Translations under genes and position numbers: made by a program
Part shown: piece by piece, positions 26,809 to 36,655 of the stretch
Position numbering within the stretch: the first letter of the stretch is position 1
Layout of the letters: every line of letters begins with the position of its first letter
Notes under the pieces: generated by a model
Database searches by the model: none
What the model saw: only the letters and a program-made list of their open reading frames with translations
Told to the model about the DNA's origin: nothing
NCBI GenBank assembly: GCA_020832905.1
Contig: JAJHRG010000001.1
Location: 252,809 to 316,808 of the forward strand
DNA length: 64,000 nucleotides
Source: Thermoproteota archaeon
GTDB taxonomy: Archaea > Thermoproteota > Methanomethylicia > Methanomethylicales > Methanomethylicaceae
Direction of reading: 5' to 3'

Positions 26809-28092
26809 TCAAAATCCTACACTTTTTGGATCACTTGGCTTAATTATTTCTCTTAGTAAAATAGTTGCATAACAGCCTCTTGGTAAAGAAAATCTTAATT
26901 TTATTCTATTCTCTGATTTCTCTAAAATTTCAAAATTTTTTATATAAAATACAACTGGTCTATACACATCTTTAAAATTCATTCCTAAGAGATTAGAAAA
27001 AGCTAGAATGATATCTTCTCTTTTTATTCCTTCTAAATCAAATATTTCATGATATATTTCTTCATTTATTCCTTTAACATTACTACCAGGTAGTGGAAGC
27101 ATAATTACTGCTTTTCCTTTTAATACTAATTTCCTTAATTTCTCATAATTCTCCTTCTTTACTTCTATTTTTATAGAAGGATTAAAATAATTATCTAAAG
27201 GTGAAATAACATCTCCATAATATACATCAAATAATCCATATTCTTTCCATCTTTTAGATAAAATTAAATTAAAAAGATAAGATTGATATGCCTCAATAAA
27301 TAATCTTAATAATCTTTTTGGAAGTCTACAAAAAGCTTCTTTAGCATTCATATCATGAATTAATGAATTAATAACTATTTTTTCATATATAAGCTCATTA
27401 GGAATAGTATTAATAATTGATTTTAAGTTCCATGTTTCTTCTATTTTCTTTCTAACTTCATATATGTAAGAGGGTTCATATTCATAAGGCTTTGCTATAA
27501 ATTCCTTTATAGCTTTATCAAAATCTCCTTTTACTAATAATTTTCCTATTTTATGAGTATTTGGTCTTGTTATGCCAAAGCGTTGATGTCCAAAATAACC
27601 AGGTATCCAATTTATATTTAAGTATTCAGGAATTTCTTTTGGCTCTCTAATTACTATTGTAAATCTATTACCTTTTAGTTCACCAGGATATATTTTCCAT
27701 TTTGAGCTTCCTATGCTCCAAATTTCAATACCCTTTAATTTAATTTCTCCACGAAATGTTTTATTTATAGATATTAATTGATATGTGAGTGCTCTTCTAT
27801 CTTTTATTCCTGCAAATGAAATTTTTGCATTAATTTTTCTTTCAATCATTGATATTATTGGTAATAAAGGCTTTGAAATTTTCTTCAAAACAGCAAGTGT
27901 ATAATTTCCTTTTCCTCTATTTAATTTCTTTAAATTTTCATTAACAATTATTCCTTCAGGAGTTATTTCTTCAACTAAAAATTCTTCAGGTGTTACACGA
28001 ATTCTTCCTCCAATACCTTTTTCAATCGTTGAATAATATAAAATTCCAAGAGATTTTTCTAATTGAGAATATGTCTCTAACATAAAAATCAC
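26809..28092 (-). CDS. truD: tRNA pseudouridine(13) synthase TruD
   Basis: A 427-residue TruD-family enzyme with the catalytic Asp segment SFAGIKDRRALTYQLISI (about residue 95) and GYFGHQRFGITRPNTHKIG (about 165). It isomerizes U13 in tRNA (and U35 in tRNA-Tyr in some archaea). The C-terminal half carries the TRUD insertion domain. It is the second gene of a minus-strand pair, with 4-bp overlap with pth2. Confidence 0.94.
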   Translation of the reverse strand: MIFMLETYSQLEKSLGILYYSTIEKGIGGRIRVTPEEFLVEEITPEGIIVNENLKKLNRGKGNYTLAVLKKISKPLLPIISMIERKINAKISFAGIKDRRALTYQLISINKTFRGEIKLKGIEIWSIGSSKWKIYPGELKGNRFTIVIREPKEIPEYLNINWIPGYFGHQRFGITRPNTHKIGKLLVKGDFDKAIKEFIAKPYEYEPSYIYEVRKKIEETWNLKSIINTIPNELIYEKIVINSLIHDMNAKEAFCRLPKRLLRLFIEAYQSYLFNLILSKRWKEYGLFDVYYGDVISPLDNYFNPSIKIEVKKENYEKLRKLVLKGKAVIMLPLPGSNVKGINEEIYHEIFDLEGIKREDIILAFSNLLGMNFKDVYRPVVFYIKNFEILEKSENRIKLRFSLPRGCYATILLREIIKPSDPKSVGF

Positions 28093-28436
28093 AATAATTT
28101 TAAATGAGCAATGATTTTATCTATTAATTCACAAGGAGCAGGTCCTATTCCTAAACAAGTTATAGTTCCTGGTTCTACTTCAGTTAATCCTGCATCAATA
28201 ATTAATGAATTTGGTATACCTTCTTTTTCTGCTTTATTTTTTATTTCAATTAATTCATTTAATGAATTAACTTTTAATACTACTTTCTTTTGTCCTTCTT
28301 CTATCCATTTTTCTGCCCATTCTTTTTTTAATTTACATGTTTCTATATAAGATGATACTGCAGCATGAGCAACTTGTGCTGCTATTTTACCTTTACTCAT
28401 TTTAATATCTTTTCTTACAATAATTGCTTGTTTCAT
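28089..28436 (-). CDS. pth2: Peptidyl-tRNA hydrolase Pth2
   Basis: A 115-residue archaeal/eukaryotic Pth2: KQAIIVRKDIKMSKGKIAAQ at the start, then VAHAAV, KVVLKVNSLNEL, DAGLTEVEPGTITCLGIGP. Active site residues are the Lys/Asp/Thr of these conserved blocks. It frees tRNA from prematurely released peptidyl-tRNA. ATG at 28436; overlaps truD, so both tRNA-related enzymes are cotranscribed. Confidence 0.95.
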   Translation of the reverse strand: MKQAIIVRKDIKMSKGKIAAQVAHAAVSSYIETCKLKKEWAEKWIEEGQKKVVLKVNSLNELIEIKNKAEKEGIPNSLIIDAGLTEVEPGTITCLGIGPAPCELIDKIIAHLKLL

Positions 28437-28478
28437 ACTAAGTTTTAAGTAAAACCTGTAAAAATTAATTTTGAGAAA

Positions 28479-29603
28479 ATGGAAGTATTAGTTGTTGGAG
28501 GAGGACCATCAGGTTTAATTGCAGCAAGAGAAGCTTCACTTTATGGGGTAGATGTAACTTTAATTGAAGAAGATAAAGAAATTGGAAAACCTGATCATTG
28601 TGCAGGATTAGTAAGTATAAATGCTCTTAAAAAAATCTTGGGAAATTATGAAAATGTTATTTTAAATAAAATAAGAAATGTAAGAATTATCTCACCAATG
28701 GGTAATATATATGAAGTAAATTTAAAAGAATATAAAGCTGCTGTTATTGATAGAGAAAAATTTGATATGGAATTAATGAAAAGAGCTGAAAAAGCAGGTG
28801 TAGAAATTCTTACTAATACATGTTTTAATTCCTCCTTTAAATATAAAATAATGATAAATGCAGAAGGTACAAAAGAAAGAATATGTAGAAAATTTGGACT
28901 TGAAATTCCAAAATCAATTCCTGCAATACAATATGATATAGAAGTTAAAAACTATGAAAATAATTTTGTAGAAATTTATTTAGGAAAATGGTCTCCTAAG
29001 TTCTTTGTATGGACAGTTCCAAGAGATGATTGTATAAGAGTAGGTACTGCTTCTTATAGTAGATATAATCTATTTAATCTTATTCAAAAATTTATTGAAA
29101 AAAATTCTTTTTTTAAAAGTAAAGAGATATTAAGAATAAGAAAAAAACTCTATGGAAAAATAGTAATAAGTGGTCCTGTTAATAATACTTCTAAAAATAA
29201 CATCATATCAGTAGGGGATGCTGCAGGTTTTGCTAAACCAACAACTGGTGGAGGTATTGCCTTTGGTTGTTATACTGCAAAAATTGCAGGTAAAATTGTT
29301 GCACATTCAATTAAAAACAATATTAGATTATCAGAATTTGATAGAATATGGAAAAAGTATTATTCTTCTGAATTTAAAAAAATGAAGTTTTCTTCTCATG
29401 TATTTAGAAGTATGAGTGAATGTGAATTGGAAAGAATACTTTATGAAATGCATAAACTTGGGATATTTGATGAGCTATCATCCTATGACATGGATTTTCA
29501 AGGAGAAATAATTAGTAAAATCATGAAGTCAAAGCTTCTTATACATTACATAAACTTAATACCAAAAATATTAAAAGCTTATATATTTGAATATTTTCTT
29601 TAA
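28479..29603 (+). CDS. Geranylgeranyl reductase family flavoprotein
   Basis: A 374-residue FAD-dependent oxidoreductase. N-terminal VVGGGPSGLIAAREA with the trailing IEEDKEIGKPDHCAGLV, the FVWTVPRDDCIRVG segment and the C-terminal FAD loop SVGDAAGFAKPTTGGG identify the digeranylgeranylglycerophospholipid reductase family, which saturates archaeal lipid isoprenoid chains. Membrane-associated at the inner face. The lipid substrate and electron donor are inferred from the family. It starts 43 bp from pth2 on the opposite strand. Confidence 0.88.
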   Translation: MEVLVVGGGPSGLIAAREASLYGVDVTLIEEDKEIGKPDHCAGLVSINALKKILGNYENVILNKIRNVRIISPMGNIYEVNLKEYKAAVIDREKFDMELMKRAEKAGVEILTNTCFNSSFKYKIMINAEGTKERICRKFGLEIPKSIPAIQYDIEVKNYENNFVEIYLGKWSPKFFVWTVPRDDCIRVGTASYSRYNLFNLIQKFIEKNSFFKSKEILRIRKKLYGKIVISGPVNNTSKNNIISVGDAAGFAKPTTGGGIAFGCYTAKIAGKIVAHSIKNNIRLSEFDRIWKKYYSSEFKKMKFSSHVFRSMSECELERILYEMHKLGIFDELSSYDMDFQGEIISKIMKSKLLIHYINLIPKILKAYIFEYFL

Positions 29604-29622
29604 GCATATTCTGGTGAGATTA

Positions 29623-29799
29623 ATGAGTAATCTAGAATTACCAATATGTAGTTCATGTAGATCTCCCATATTACCTCATGAGAAAGGAGTTAAAATGTTT
29701 TGTCCAAATTGTGGTGAAACTGTTTTTTGGCGATGTAGAAAATGTAGAATATTAGTAAATAGTTATAAATGTGTAAAATGTGGATTTGTAGGACCATAA
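29623..29799 (+). CDS. Zinc-ribbon protein (DUF1610-like)
   Basis: A 58-residue protein with four C-x2-C pairs: CSSC, CPNC, CRKC and CVKC, ending GFVGP. It belongs to the small archaeal two-zinc-ribbon family that regularly precedes the EF-1beta gene. Its function is unsettled, although haloarchaeal members have regulatory phenotypes. The ATG lies just behind GGTGAGATT; the longer reading from 29587 lies in the previous gene. Eleven bp to EF-1beta. Confidence 0.85.
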   Translation: MSNLELPICSSCRSPILPHEKGVKMFCPNCGETVFWRCRKCRILVNSYKCVKCGFVGP

Positions 29800-29809
29800 G
29801 GTGATTTAA

Positions 29810-30082
29810 ATGCCAAGTAAAATATTAGCTATATTTAAGATATATCCTGAGGATGATAAGGTAGATTTAGAATCTTTAAAAAGTAAATTAAAAGAAGTAT
29901 TACCAAAGGATGTATATATAAATAAGATTATTGAAGAGGAACTTGCCTTTGGTATTAAAGTCTTAAGAGTATTTGTTATAATGCCACTATTCTTTGAAGG
30001 AGGAACACAGCCTTTAGAAGATGCATTTAGTAAAGTTAAAGGTGTAAGCCAAGTAGATGTTGAGCTTGTTCAAACATTATAA
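29810..30082 (+). CDS. ef1b: Translation elongation factor 1-beta (aEF-1B)
   Basis: A 90-residue guanine nucleotide exchange domain for aEF-1A: LAIFKIYPEDDKVDLESL at the N-terminus, KIIEEELAFGIKVLRVFVIMP in the middle (quoted to show beta-strand pattern AFGIKVLRVFV) and GVSQVDVELVQTL at the end. Such short forms contain only the catalytic C-terminal domain of the eukaryotic protein. A model ribosome-binding site GGTGAT lies 4 nt from the ATG. Confidence 0.95.
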   Translation: MPSKILAIFKIYPEDDKVDLESLKSKLKEVLPKDVYINKIIEEELAFGIKVLRVFVIMPLFFEGGTQPLEDAFSKVKGVSQVDVELVQTL

Positions 30083-30250
30083 TATAAGAATAAAGAAAAA
30101 ACCAAGTAAATTATCTTAATAAATCCTTTATTCTCCCTATAACAGAGGAGTAACCAATTAATGATAGTAAATTTTTATTTCTAGTTTATTTTTCATTAAA
30201 ATTAGATAAATTGAAATTTATATTCATGCTAATTTCTGGGAGGTTAAAAA

Positions 30251-32461
30251 TTGGAGAATAATGAAGGAAAAGAAGAGAAAAAAGTAAAAGAAGTTGTACT
30301 AAGAGTAGCAGAATCTAAACAAAGAGATGTAGGTAGAGGAAAAGTAAGAATAGATACAGAAATAATGAAGGCTCTTGGAATAAATGTAGGAGATGTTGTA
30401 GAAATTGAAGGAAAAAGAAAAACAGCTGCTATAGCATGGCCAGCTTATGCAGAAGATCAAGGTATGGATATAATAAGAATGGATGGATTAATAAGAAAAA
30501 ATGCTAATGTTGGACTTGGAGAAAAAGTTATTGTAAGGAAAGCAGATCCAAAAATAGCAACAATGGTTAAACTTGCACCAGTATCCTTTACTATTAATGT
30601 TGATCCAGGATTTGTAAGTTTTGTAAAAAGACGTCTCATTGATACACCTTTAGTTGAAGGAGATCAAGTAGTAATTCCAGTATTAGGACAAGCTATTCCT
30701 TTTGTTGTTGTTTCTACAAAACCTTCTGGAATTGTAAAAGTAACAGAAGATACTAACTTAACTATTCTTGAAAAACCAACAGAAATTTCAAGAGTTCCAA
30801 GAGTTACATATGAAGATATTGGTGGTTTAAAAGAAGCTATAAGAAAGATAAGAGAAATGGTAGAATTACCATTACGACATCCAGAACTATTTAAGAGATT
30901 AGGAATTGATCCACCAAAAGGAGTATTATTATATGGTCCACCTGGTTGTGGTAAAACATTATTAGCAAAAGCAGTAGCAAATGAAACTGATGCTTACTTC
31001 ATAGCAATAAATGGTCCAGAGATAATTAGTAAATTCTATGGAGAATCTGAACAAAAATTAAGAGAATATTTTGAAGAAGCAAAACAACATGCACCTGCAA
31101 TAATATTTATAGATGAAATAGATGCAATTGCACCAAAAAGAGAAGAAGTTACTGGTGAAGTAGAAAAGAGAGTTGTTGCACAACTCTTAGCTTTAATGGA
31201 TGGTCTTGAAGCAAGAGGTAATGTAATAGTAATAGGTGCTACAAATAGACCAAATGCCTTAGATCCTGCTCTAAGAAGACCTGGAAGATTTGATAGAGAA
31301 ATAGAAATTGGTGTACCATCTGCTGCAGAAAGATATGAGATACTTCAAGTACATACAAGAAATATGCCTCTTGCTAAAGATGTAGATCTAAAGAAAATTG
31401 CTAACATGACTCATGGATTTGTTGGTGCAGATCTTGCTGCATTATGTAGAGAAGCTGCAATGAATGCTTTAAGACGTTATCTTCCTGAAATAGATATTCA
31501 ACAAGAGAAAATACCTCCAGAGGTATTAGAGAAACTTGAAGTTAGAATGGAGGATTTTGAAGCAGCATTTAAAGAAATAACACCAACAGAACTTAGAGAA
31601 GTTTATGTAGAAATACCAACTGTTAGATGGGATGATATAGGAGGTCTTGAAGAAGTTAAGCAAGAACTAAAAGAATGTGTAGAATGGCCATTAAAGTATC
31701 CAGAGAAATTTAAGAGATTAGGAATTAAACCTCCAAAGGGTATACTATTATATGGTCCACCTGGTTGTGGTAAAACATTATTAGCAAAAGCAGTAGCAAC
31801 AGAAAGTGAAGCTAATTTTATAGCAATAAAGGGTCCAGAGATATTTAGTAAATGGGTTGGAGAATCTGAAAGAGCTATAAGAGAAGTTTTTAGAAGAGCA
31901 AGACAAGCAGCTCCTTGTGTAATATTCTTTGATGAAATTGATTCTATTGCACCAATAAGATGGGCAAGTGGAGGAGATTCTATGGTTACTGAAAGAGTTA
32001 TAAGTCAGTTACTTACAGAAATGGATGGAATTGTTGATTTAGAAAATGTTGTTGTTATTGGAGCTACAAATAGACCAGATATGATAGATCCAGCATTATT
32101 AAGACCTGGAAGATTTGATAGACTTATTTATGTTCCAGAACCAGATACTGCTACACGTTTACAAATATTCAAAATACATACAAGAAATATGCCTCTTGCT
32201 AAAGATGTAGATCTTGAAAAATTAGCAAATATGACAAAAGGTTATGCAGGATCTGATATTGAAGCAGTATGTAGAGAAGCTGGACTTATGGCATTAAGAG
32301 AAAATCCAGATGCTACTGAAGTTTGTATGAGACATTTTGAAAAAGCTCTTGCCAAAGTTAGACCATCCATTACTGAAGATATGATAAAATACTATAAAGC
32401 TTGGGAGGAAAGATATAAGAGAGTAATATCTGGAAGACAACCATTAATAAACTTTGTATGA
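30251..32461 (+). CDS. cdc48: CDC48/VCP-type AAA+ ATPase
   Basis: A 736-residue double-ring AAA+ unfoldase. The N-terminal double-psi-barrel/four-stranded region (residues 1-185) is followed by D1 and D2 modules, each with GPPGCGKT Walker A and DEID Walker B ([10 protein letters not shown] and [10 protein letters not shown]) and paired Arg-finger segments (RPGRFDR twice). It extracts or unfolds proteins for the proteasome. The hydrophobic-tyrosine C-terminal motif of some homologues is not obvious; it ends [14 protein letters not shown] at 30251 follows GGGAGGT by 7 nt. Confidence 0.96.
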   Translation: MENNEGKEEKKVKEVVLRVAESKQRDVGRGKVRIDTEIMKALGINVGDVVEIEGKRKTAAIAWPAYAEDQGMDIIRMDGLIRKNANVGLGEKVIVRKADPKIATMVKLAPVSFTINVDPGFVSFVKRRLIDTPLVEGDQVVIPVLGQAIPFVVVSTKPSGIVKVTEDTNLTILEKPTEISRVPRVTYEDIGGLKEAIRKIREMVELPLRHPELFKRLGIDPPKGVLLYGPPGCGKTLLAKAVANETDAYFIAINGPEIISKFYGESEQKLREYFEEAKQHAPAIIFIDEIDAIAPKREEVTGEVEKRVVAQLLALMDGLEARGNVIVIGATNRPNALDPALRRPGRFDREIEIGVPSAAERYEILQVHTRNMPLAKDVDLKKIANMTHGFVGADLAALCREAAMNALRRYLPEIDIQQEKIPPEVLEKLEVRMEDFEAAFKEITPTELREVYVEIPTVRWDDIGGLEEVKQELKECVEWPLKYPEKFKRLGIKPPKGILLYGPPGCGKTLLAKAVATESEANFIAIKGPEIFSKWVGESERAIREVFRRARQAAPCVIFFDEIDSIAPIRWASGGDSMVTERVISQLLTEMDGIVDLENVVVIGATNRPDMIDPALLRPGRFDRLIYVPEPDTATRLQIFKIHTRNMPLAKDVDLEKLANMTKGYAGSDIEAVCREAGLMALRENPDATEVCMRHFEKALAKVRPSITEDMIKYYKAWEERYKRVISGRQPLINFV

Positions 32462-32470
32462 GGCTGAAAA

Positions 32471-32716
32471 ATGGAAGAAGAAGAATTATCTTTTTCTCAT
32501 ACAATACCATTAGACTTAATAATATTGGATTTGTTAAGAAAAAAAGATGGAAGTTTAAAGGATAATGAATTATTTGAAATGTTAAAAACAATGATAAAGG
32601 ATATTTCATTTTCAAAATTAAATAAAATATTAATGAAATTAGAATTAAGAGGAAAAATTAATGTATCCTCTCTTAGAAAAGAAAGATTGATAACTCTGAG
32701 ATCAAAGGAAGCATAA
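32471..32716 (+). CDS. Small winged-helix protein between Cdc48 and FEN1
   Basis: An 81-residue protein not assigned to a named family with confidence. It shows three helices then a beta wing: [39 protein letters not shown] and the wing [14 protein letters not shown], typical of winged-helix folds. It lies 9 bp after Cdc48 and 2 bp before fen1, so it is probably cotranscribed with both. The regulatory target is unknown. It could instead be a protein-protein adaptor of FEN1. Confidence 0.6.
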   Translation: MEEEELSFSHTIPLDLIILDLLRKKDGSLKDNELFEMLKTMIKDISFSKLNKILMKLELRGKINVSSLRKERLITLRSKEA

Positions 32717-32718
32717 TT

Positions 32719-33744
32719 ATGGGTGTTAATTTAAAAGAATTAATAACATCATCTCCAATAAGCTTAAATGATTTAAAAGGAAAAGTACTTGCTATAGATG
32801 CATATAATGCATTATATCAATTTTTAGCAACAATAAGACAACCTGATGGCACACCTTTACTAGATTCAAGAGGTAGAATTACAAGTCATTTAAGTGGACT
32901 TTTTTACAGAACTATAAATTTCTTAGAATTAGGATTAAAACCAGTTTATATATTTGATGGTAAACCTCCAGAATTAAAACTTAAGGAAATTGAAAGAAGA
33001 ATAGAATTAAAAGAAAAAGCTGAAGAAGAATATAAAATTGCTTTAGAAAAAGGAGATTTTGAAGCTGCAAGAAAAGCAGCACAAGCTACTTCAAGACTTA
33101 CAAGTGATATGGTGGAAGATGCTAAAAAATTATTAGATGCTATGGGAGTACCATGGATTCAAGCGCCTTCTGAAGGAGAAGCTCAAGCAGCATTTATTAC
33201 AAAAAAAGGTGATGCTTGGGCAACTGTTAGTCAGGATTATGATTCTCTTTTATTTGGTACTCCAAGATTAGTAAGAAATTTAACTATATCTGGAAGAAGA
33301 AAATTACCTAATAAGCCTGTATATATTGAAATAGAACCTGAAATAATATTTTTAGATAAGGTTTTAAGTGAATTAGGAATAACAAGAGAGCAATTAATTG
33401 ATATTGCAATACTATTAGGAACTGATTATAATCCTGATGGATTTAAAGGAATAGGACCAAAAAAAGCTATTAAAATAATAAAGGGTTACAAATCATTAAA
33501 AAATGCTATTGAGAATGGTGTTATAGTTTCTGATATAAATGTTGATGCTATAAGAGAAATATTTCTAAATCCAAAAGTAACTGAAAATTACACACTTGTT
33601 TGGAGAGATTTAGATGAAGAAAAAGTAAAGAAAATATTATGTGATGAACATGATTTTTCCTTAGAAAGAGTAAGTTCTGCCATTGAGAGAGTAAAAAAGA
33701 AGAAATCTGAGAAAACATTAAGTCTAGATAGATGGTTTAGATAA
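32719..33744 (+). CDS. fen1: Flap endonuclease 1
   Basis: A 341-residue structure-specific nuclease: N domain ([24 protein letters not shown]), clamp region and I domain with acids in EGEAQAAF and [10 protein letters not shown], plus [17 protein letters not shown] (helix-hairpin-helix that binds duplex DNA). The C-terminal KTLSLDRWF resembles a PCNA-interacting (PIP) peptide. It cleaves 5' flaps in Okazaki fragment maturation and repair. Convergent with pcm, only 1 bp apart. Confidence 0.96.
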   Translation: MGVNLKELITSSPISLNDLKGKVLAIDAYNALYQFLATIRQPDGTPLLDSRGRITSHLSGLFYRTINFLELGLKPVYIFDGKPPELKLKEIERRIELKEKAEEEYKIALEKGDFEAARKAAQATSRLTSDMVEDAKKLLDAMGVPWIQAPSEGEAQAAFITKKGDAWATVSQDYDSLLFGTPRLVRNLTISGRRKLPNKPVYIEIEPEIIFLDKVLSELGITREQLIDIAILLGTDYNPDGFKGIGPKKAIKIIKGYKSLKNAIENGVIVSDINVDAIREIFLNPKVTENYTLVWRDLDEEKVKKILCDEHDFSLERVSSAIERVKKKKSEKTLSLDRWFR

Positions 33745-33745
33745 A

Positions 33746-34423
33746 TTATTTAGACCATCCATATCTTCCATATAATGGAACAAAAACACAACAACCACAC
33801 GACTTCTTTTTAAGAATTCCTTTTTCTTTTTCTACTAATATAAGCTCTTGAAATGAGTGAATATCTCCAATTGGAATTACCATTTTTCCACCATCTTTTA
33901 ATTGTTCTTCTAATGGTGGTGGAATTGATGGTGCAGCTGCTGTCACTAATATTCTATCGTATGGAGCAGCTTCTGGATATCCTAATGTACCATTACCTTC
34001 TATTACTGTTACTCTATCATCATATCCTGTTCTCTTAAGATTATTTCTTGCAAATTCAACAAGTTCTTTTATAATTTCTACTGTATAAACATGTCCTCTC
34101 TTTTCAATTGGCACATCAATTGGTGCTACTATTTCTGCACATACTGCAGCATGATAACCACTTCCTGCTCCTATTTCTAATACTTTATGTCCAACTTTAA
34201 GATCAAGTAATTCACACATAATTGCGACCATATGTGGAGCTGAAATTGTTTGTCCTTCAAGTGTTGGAAGAGGAGTATCTACATATGCTTGTTCTCTATA
34301 TTTTGGTAAAACAAATTCTTCTCTTGGAACTTTAAGCATTGCTCTTATGACTTCTTGTTTTCTTAATATTCCCATTTCTATTAATCTATTTACTAATAAC
34401 TTTCTTTGCTCCTCAAAATTCAA
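33746..34423 (-). CDS. pcm: Protein-L-isoaspartate O-methyltransferase
   Basis: A 225-residue PCMT with VPREEFVLP (about residue 30), the substrate loop TISAPHMVAIMCELLD (about 62) and motif I LEIGAGSGYHAAV (about 80), then GNGTLGYPEAAPYDRILVTAA. It methylates isoaspartyl residues of aged proteins for repair, important at high temperature. Stop codon faces the FEN1 stop with 1 bp between. Confidence 0.95.
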   Translation of the reverse strand: MNFEEQRKLLVNRLIEMGILRKQEVIRAMLKVPREEFVLPKYREQAYVDTPLPTLEGQTISAPHMVAIMCELLDLKVGHKVLEIGAGSGYHAAVCAEIVAPIDVPIEKRGHVYTVEIIKELVEFARNNLKRTGYDDRVTVIEGNGTLGYPEAAPYDRILVTAAAPSIPPPLEEQLKDGGKMVIPIGDIHSFQELILVEKEKGILKKKSCGCCVFVPLYGRYGWSK

Positions 34424-34467
34424 AGATCATCATTATATATTTATACACTTTTACTTTAAATAAGTTT

Positions 34468-34893
34468 GTGCTAATTAAGTTTTATGCTAGAGGTCATCCA
34501 TTAATAACTGCTACTCACAAGACCACAATGGAAATAACTAAGGATATTGTAAAAACTTTACGTGGAGATTGTATTATTGCTACAAGATCAGAATTAGCAT
34601 TAAGTGATCTTCCTAATGAGTTTAAGAAGAATGCTAAAAGTGAAAAAGCTAGAATAGGTTTAGTCATTAAAGTGAATGATATTTCAGAAGAAGTTTGGGG
34701 AAGAGGACATCCATTACTTTCATTTGAAAGTAATAAAGATATGGTAATAAGGAAGAGTGGATTTATTTGTGGAAGAACATTAATGATATATGCAAATAAA
34801 GCAGCATGTGATTTAAGTAGAGATTTAGTTAATCAATTAAAAAATGAAAAAACAATAGTAGAACTAACATTAATATTAGAAGAGAGTTATTAA
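34468..34893 (+). CDS. DUF371 family protein
   Basis: A 141-residue conserved archaeal protein. Family-typical segments are FYARGHPLITATHKTTMEITKD at the start (cited as ARGHPLITATHKTT) and a repeated RGHPLLSFES in the second half (about residue 79), plus CIIATRSE. The two GHPL motifs hint at a duplicated half-domain of unknown function. GTG at 34468. Convergent with trm5, overlapping its end by 4 bp. Confidence 0.72.
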   Translation: MLIKFYARGHPLITATHKTTMEITKDIVKTLRGDCIIATRSELALSDLPNEFKKNAKSEKARIGLVIKVNDISEEVWGRGHPLLSFESNKDMVIRKSGFICGRTLMIYANKAACDLSRDLVNQLKNEKTIVELTLILEESY

Positions 34894-35942
34894 GGTATAA
34901 CAAATAAATCAATAACTATTTGCCATTCTCTTGGTGAAACTTCTCTTACTTTTTTCATATTAATTATATCAAGTTTTCTTGTACTTAATTTAGAGATTAA
35001 ATGAGTTTTTGTTTCTTCTATATCTTTAGAGAATGCATAGAAGTGAATCACTCCTCCATTTTCTTTTATAAAATTTAGTGCTAAATCAATATATTCCATA
35101 GCCTCTCCAGGTAAATTCATAATAACTCTATCTGCTTTTCTTTTAAGAAGATCAGAAAAAGATCTTACATCACCACAAAGTGGAATAATTTCTCCCTTAA
35201 TCTTATTAATTTTTATATTTTCTTTAATGAGATTAACTGCATCAGGATTAATATCTATTGCATAAACTTTTGCAAATACTCTTTTTGCAATATGTAAAGC
35301 AAAAGGTCCAATACCAGAAAACATATCAACTACTACTTCACCATCTTTAACTTGTGAAGCAACTCTATTATGTTCTGTAGCAAGACGTGGAGAGTAGTAT
35401 GCTTTTTGTAAATCAACTTTAAGTTTTATTCCATATTCAGTATGTATTGTAGTATACTTTTCTTCACCTGCTATTACTTCATATTTTGGTAATCTATATT
35501 TTCCACTAACTTTTTCTACTTTTAAAAGTACAGTTTTCAAATTACTATGTAATTCCATTAATGCTTTTCCAATAATTTCCTTATATGGCAATAACTCATC
35601 ACTAAGATCTTCTATTACTCCAATATCTCCAATAATATCATATGAACGAGGAAGTAATGTTAATAAATAAGGTGGTAATCTTCCATCAAGTACTTCTATT
35701 AAATTCTTAAATCTTTTCTTATGTGATGGTAATTCCATATCTATTATTTCTACTTCAGCAATATTTTTTATAATATCTAATTCTTCTTCTGATGGATATC
35801 TCAATATTGGTATTATAATATAATCATTTTCTGATATAATTTTTCTAGCATCATCAAATAAATTCATATTAATTAGAATTTTTCTAATTTTTTCACCCAT
35901 TTTCTTATTTACTTTTAAGCAAAGATCTTTAGATTGTTGCAT
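34890..35942 (-). CDS. trm5: tRNA (guanine37-N1)-methyltransferase Trm5
   Basis: A 350-residue class I methyltransferase: D1/D2 domains (residues 1-185) then a Rossmann domain with MFSGIGPFALHIAK (SAM-binding, about 210) and the catalytic NLPGEAMEYIDLAL (about 280). Trm5 makes m1G37, which prevents frameshifting, and in archaea also begins wyosine synthesis. The short N-terminal segment fits the archaeal Trm5a/b forms. ATG at 35942. Confidence 0.93.
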   Translation of the reverse strand: MQQSKDLCLKVNKKMGEKIRKILINMNLFDDARKIISENDYIIIPILRYPSEEELDIIKNIAEVEIIDMELPSHKKRFKNLIEVLDGRLPPYLLTLLPRSYDIIGDIGVIEDLSDELLPYKEIIGKALMELHSNLKTVLLKVEKVSGKYRLPKYEVIAGEEKYTTIHTEYGIKLKVDLQKAYYSPRLATEHNRVASQVKDGEVVVDMFSGIGPFALHIAKRVFAKVYAIDINPDAVNLIKENIKINKIKGEIIPLCGDVRSFSDLLKRKADRVIMNLPGEAMEYIDLALNFIKENGGVIHFYAFSKDIEETKTHLISKLSTRKLDIINMKKVREVSPREWQIVIDLFVIP

Positions 35943-36055
35943 TCTCTAAAACCTTCTTATATTTTTTAAGTATACTAAAAACTTCAGTAATATTTCTTCA
36001 CATTAAATATTTATTGATTTTAGTATTTCTTCTTTTTTACTTTTATGTAAATAAG

Positions 36056-36130
36056 CGGGCCCGGCGGGATTTGAACCCGCGACCAACGGCTTAGGAGGCC
36101 GACGCGCTATCCATGCTGCGCTACGGGCCC
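36056..36130 (-). tRNA. tRNA-Arg (anticodon CCT)
   Basis: Minus-strand cloverleaf: acceptor GGGCCCG/CGGGCCC, D arm GCGC...GCGC, anticodon stem TCGGC/GCCGT with loop CTCCTAA (anticodon CCT), T arm GCGGG-TTCAAAT-CCCGC, discriminator G. No intron and no encoded CCA. The outermost anticodon-stem pair (27-43) is a U-U mismatch. Confidence 0.95.
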
Positions 36131-36319
36131 ATCTTCTATATTGATAGTAAAACACAAAAATAAAAATTATTATTTATAATTATTTTGAAAATTTTATACT
36201 TATTATTTATATGAATTCTATAAAAAGTGTATTTGATAAGAACAAAAATACACAAAATTAATTAATTTTTTCTAAAAAAGTTTAAATATTTTTCCCACTA
36301 CTGTTATTATTGATTTCCT

Positions 36320-36655
36320 ATGCTTTCATGTGAACTACTAGATAACTTAAATAAGTATATTTCAATAATTAATCCACCTATTATTGAAGGAATTAGTGGA
36401 GTTAAGCATCAATTTTATCTTATTGGAAAAATTAAAAATAGCATTCAAAAAGAAGAATTTGTAGTAGTAGATTATTGTGAGGATGAACAATCTTTATTAC
36501 AATTCTTCATAAAGTCTATTGATGTAAAATCAAAGCTAAAAATTGCTATTTGTAAGAATATTACAGAAGAAATGAAGAAGTTTTCTTCTTTATGTAATAT
36601 ATTCTTAATAAGAAGTATTGAAGATATTATAAAAGTAATTAAAGAGAATTTATAA
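36320..36655 (+). CDS. Conserved hypothetical, faint restriction-endonuclease-like pattern
   Basis: A 111-residue protein not recognized. It shows an alpha/beta pattern: GVKHQFYLIGKI, EEFVVVDYCEDEQSLLQFFIK, LKIAICKNITEEMKKF and CNIFLIRSIEDIIK. A loose echo of crenarchaeal PD-(D/E)xK-like proteins (HEFDxx...VVD...) is visible, but the acid in the first motif is Tyr here and no clear catalytic triad appears, so function is unknown. Its 3' end overlaps metF by 17 bp. A TTTAAATA element at about 36282 is 31 bp upstream, consistent with a nearly leaderless mRNA. Confidence 0.55.
   Translation: MLSCELLDNLNKYISIINPPIIEGISGVKHQFYLIGKIKNSIQKEEFVVVDYCEDEQSLLQFFIKSIDVKSKLKIAICKNITEEMKKFSSLCNIFLIRSIEDIIKVIKENL

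Noticed and set aside
30100..30180. Hairpin CTCC...GGAG upstream of cdc48 as a terminator or riboswitch
   Set aside because: Four base pairs only, no T tract and no conserved riboswitch features.
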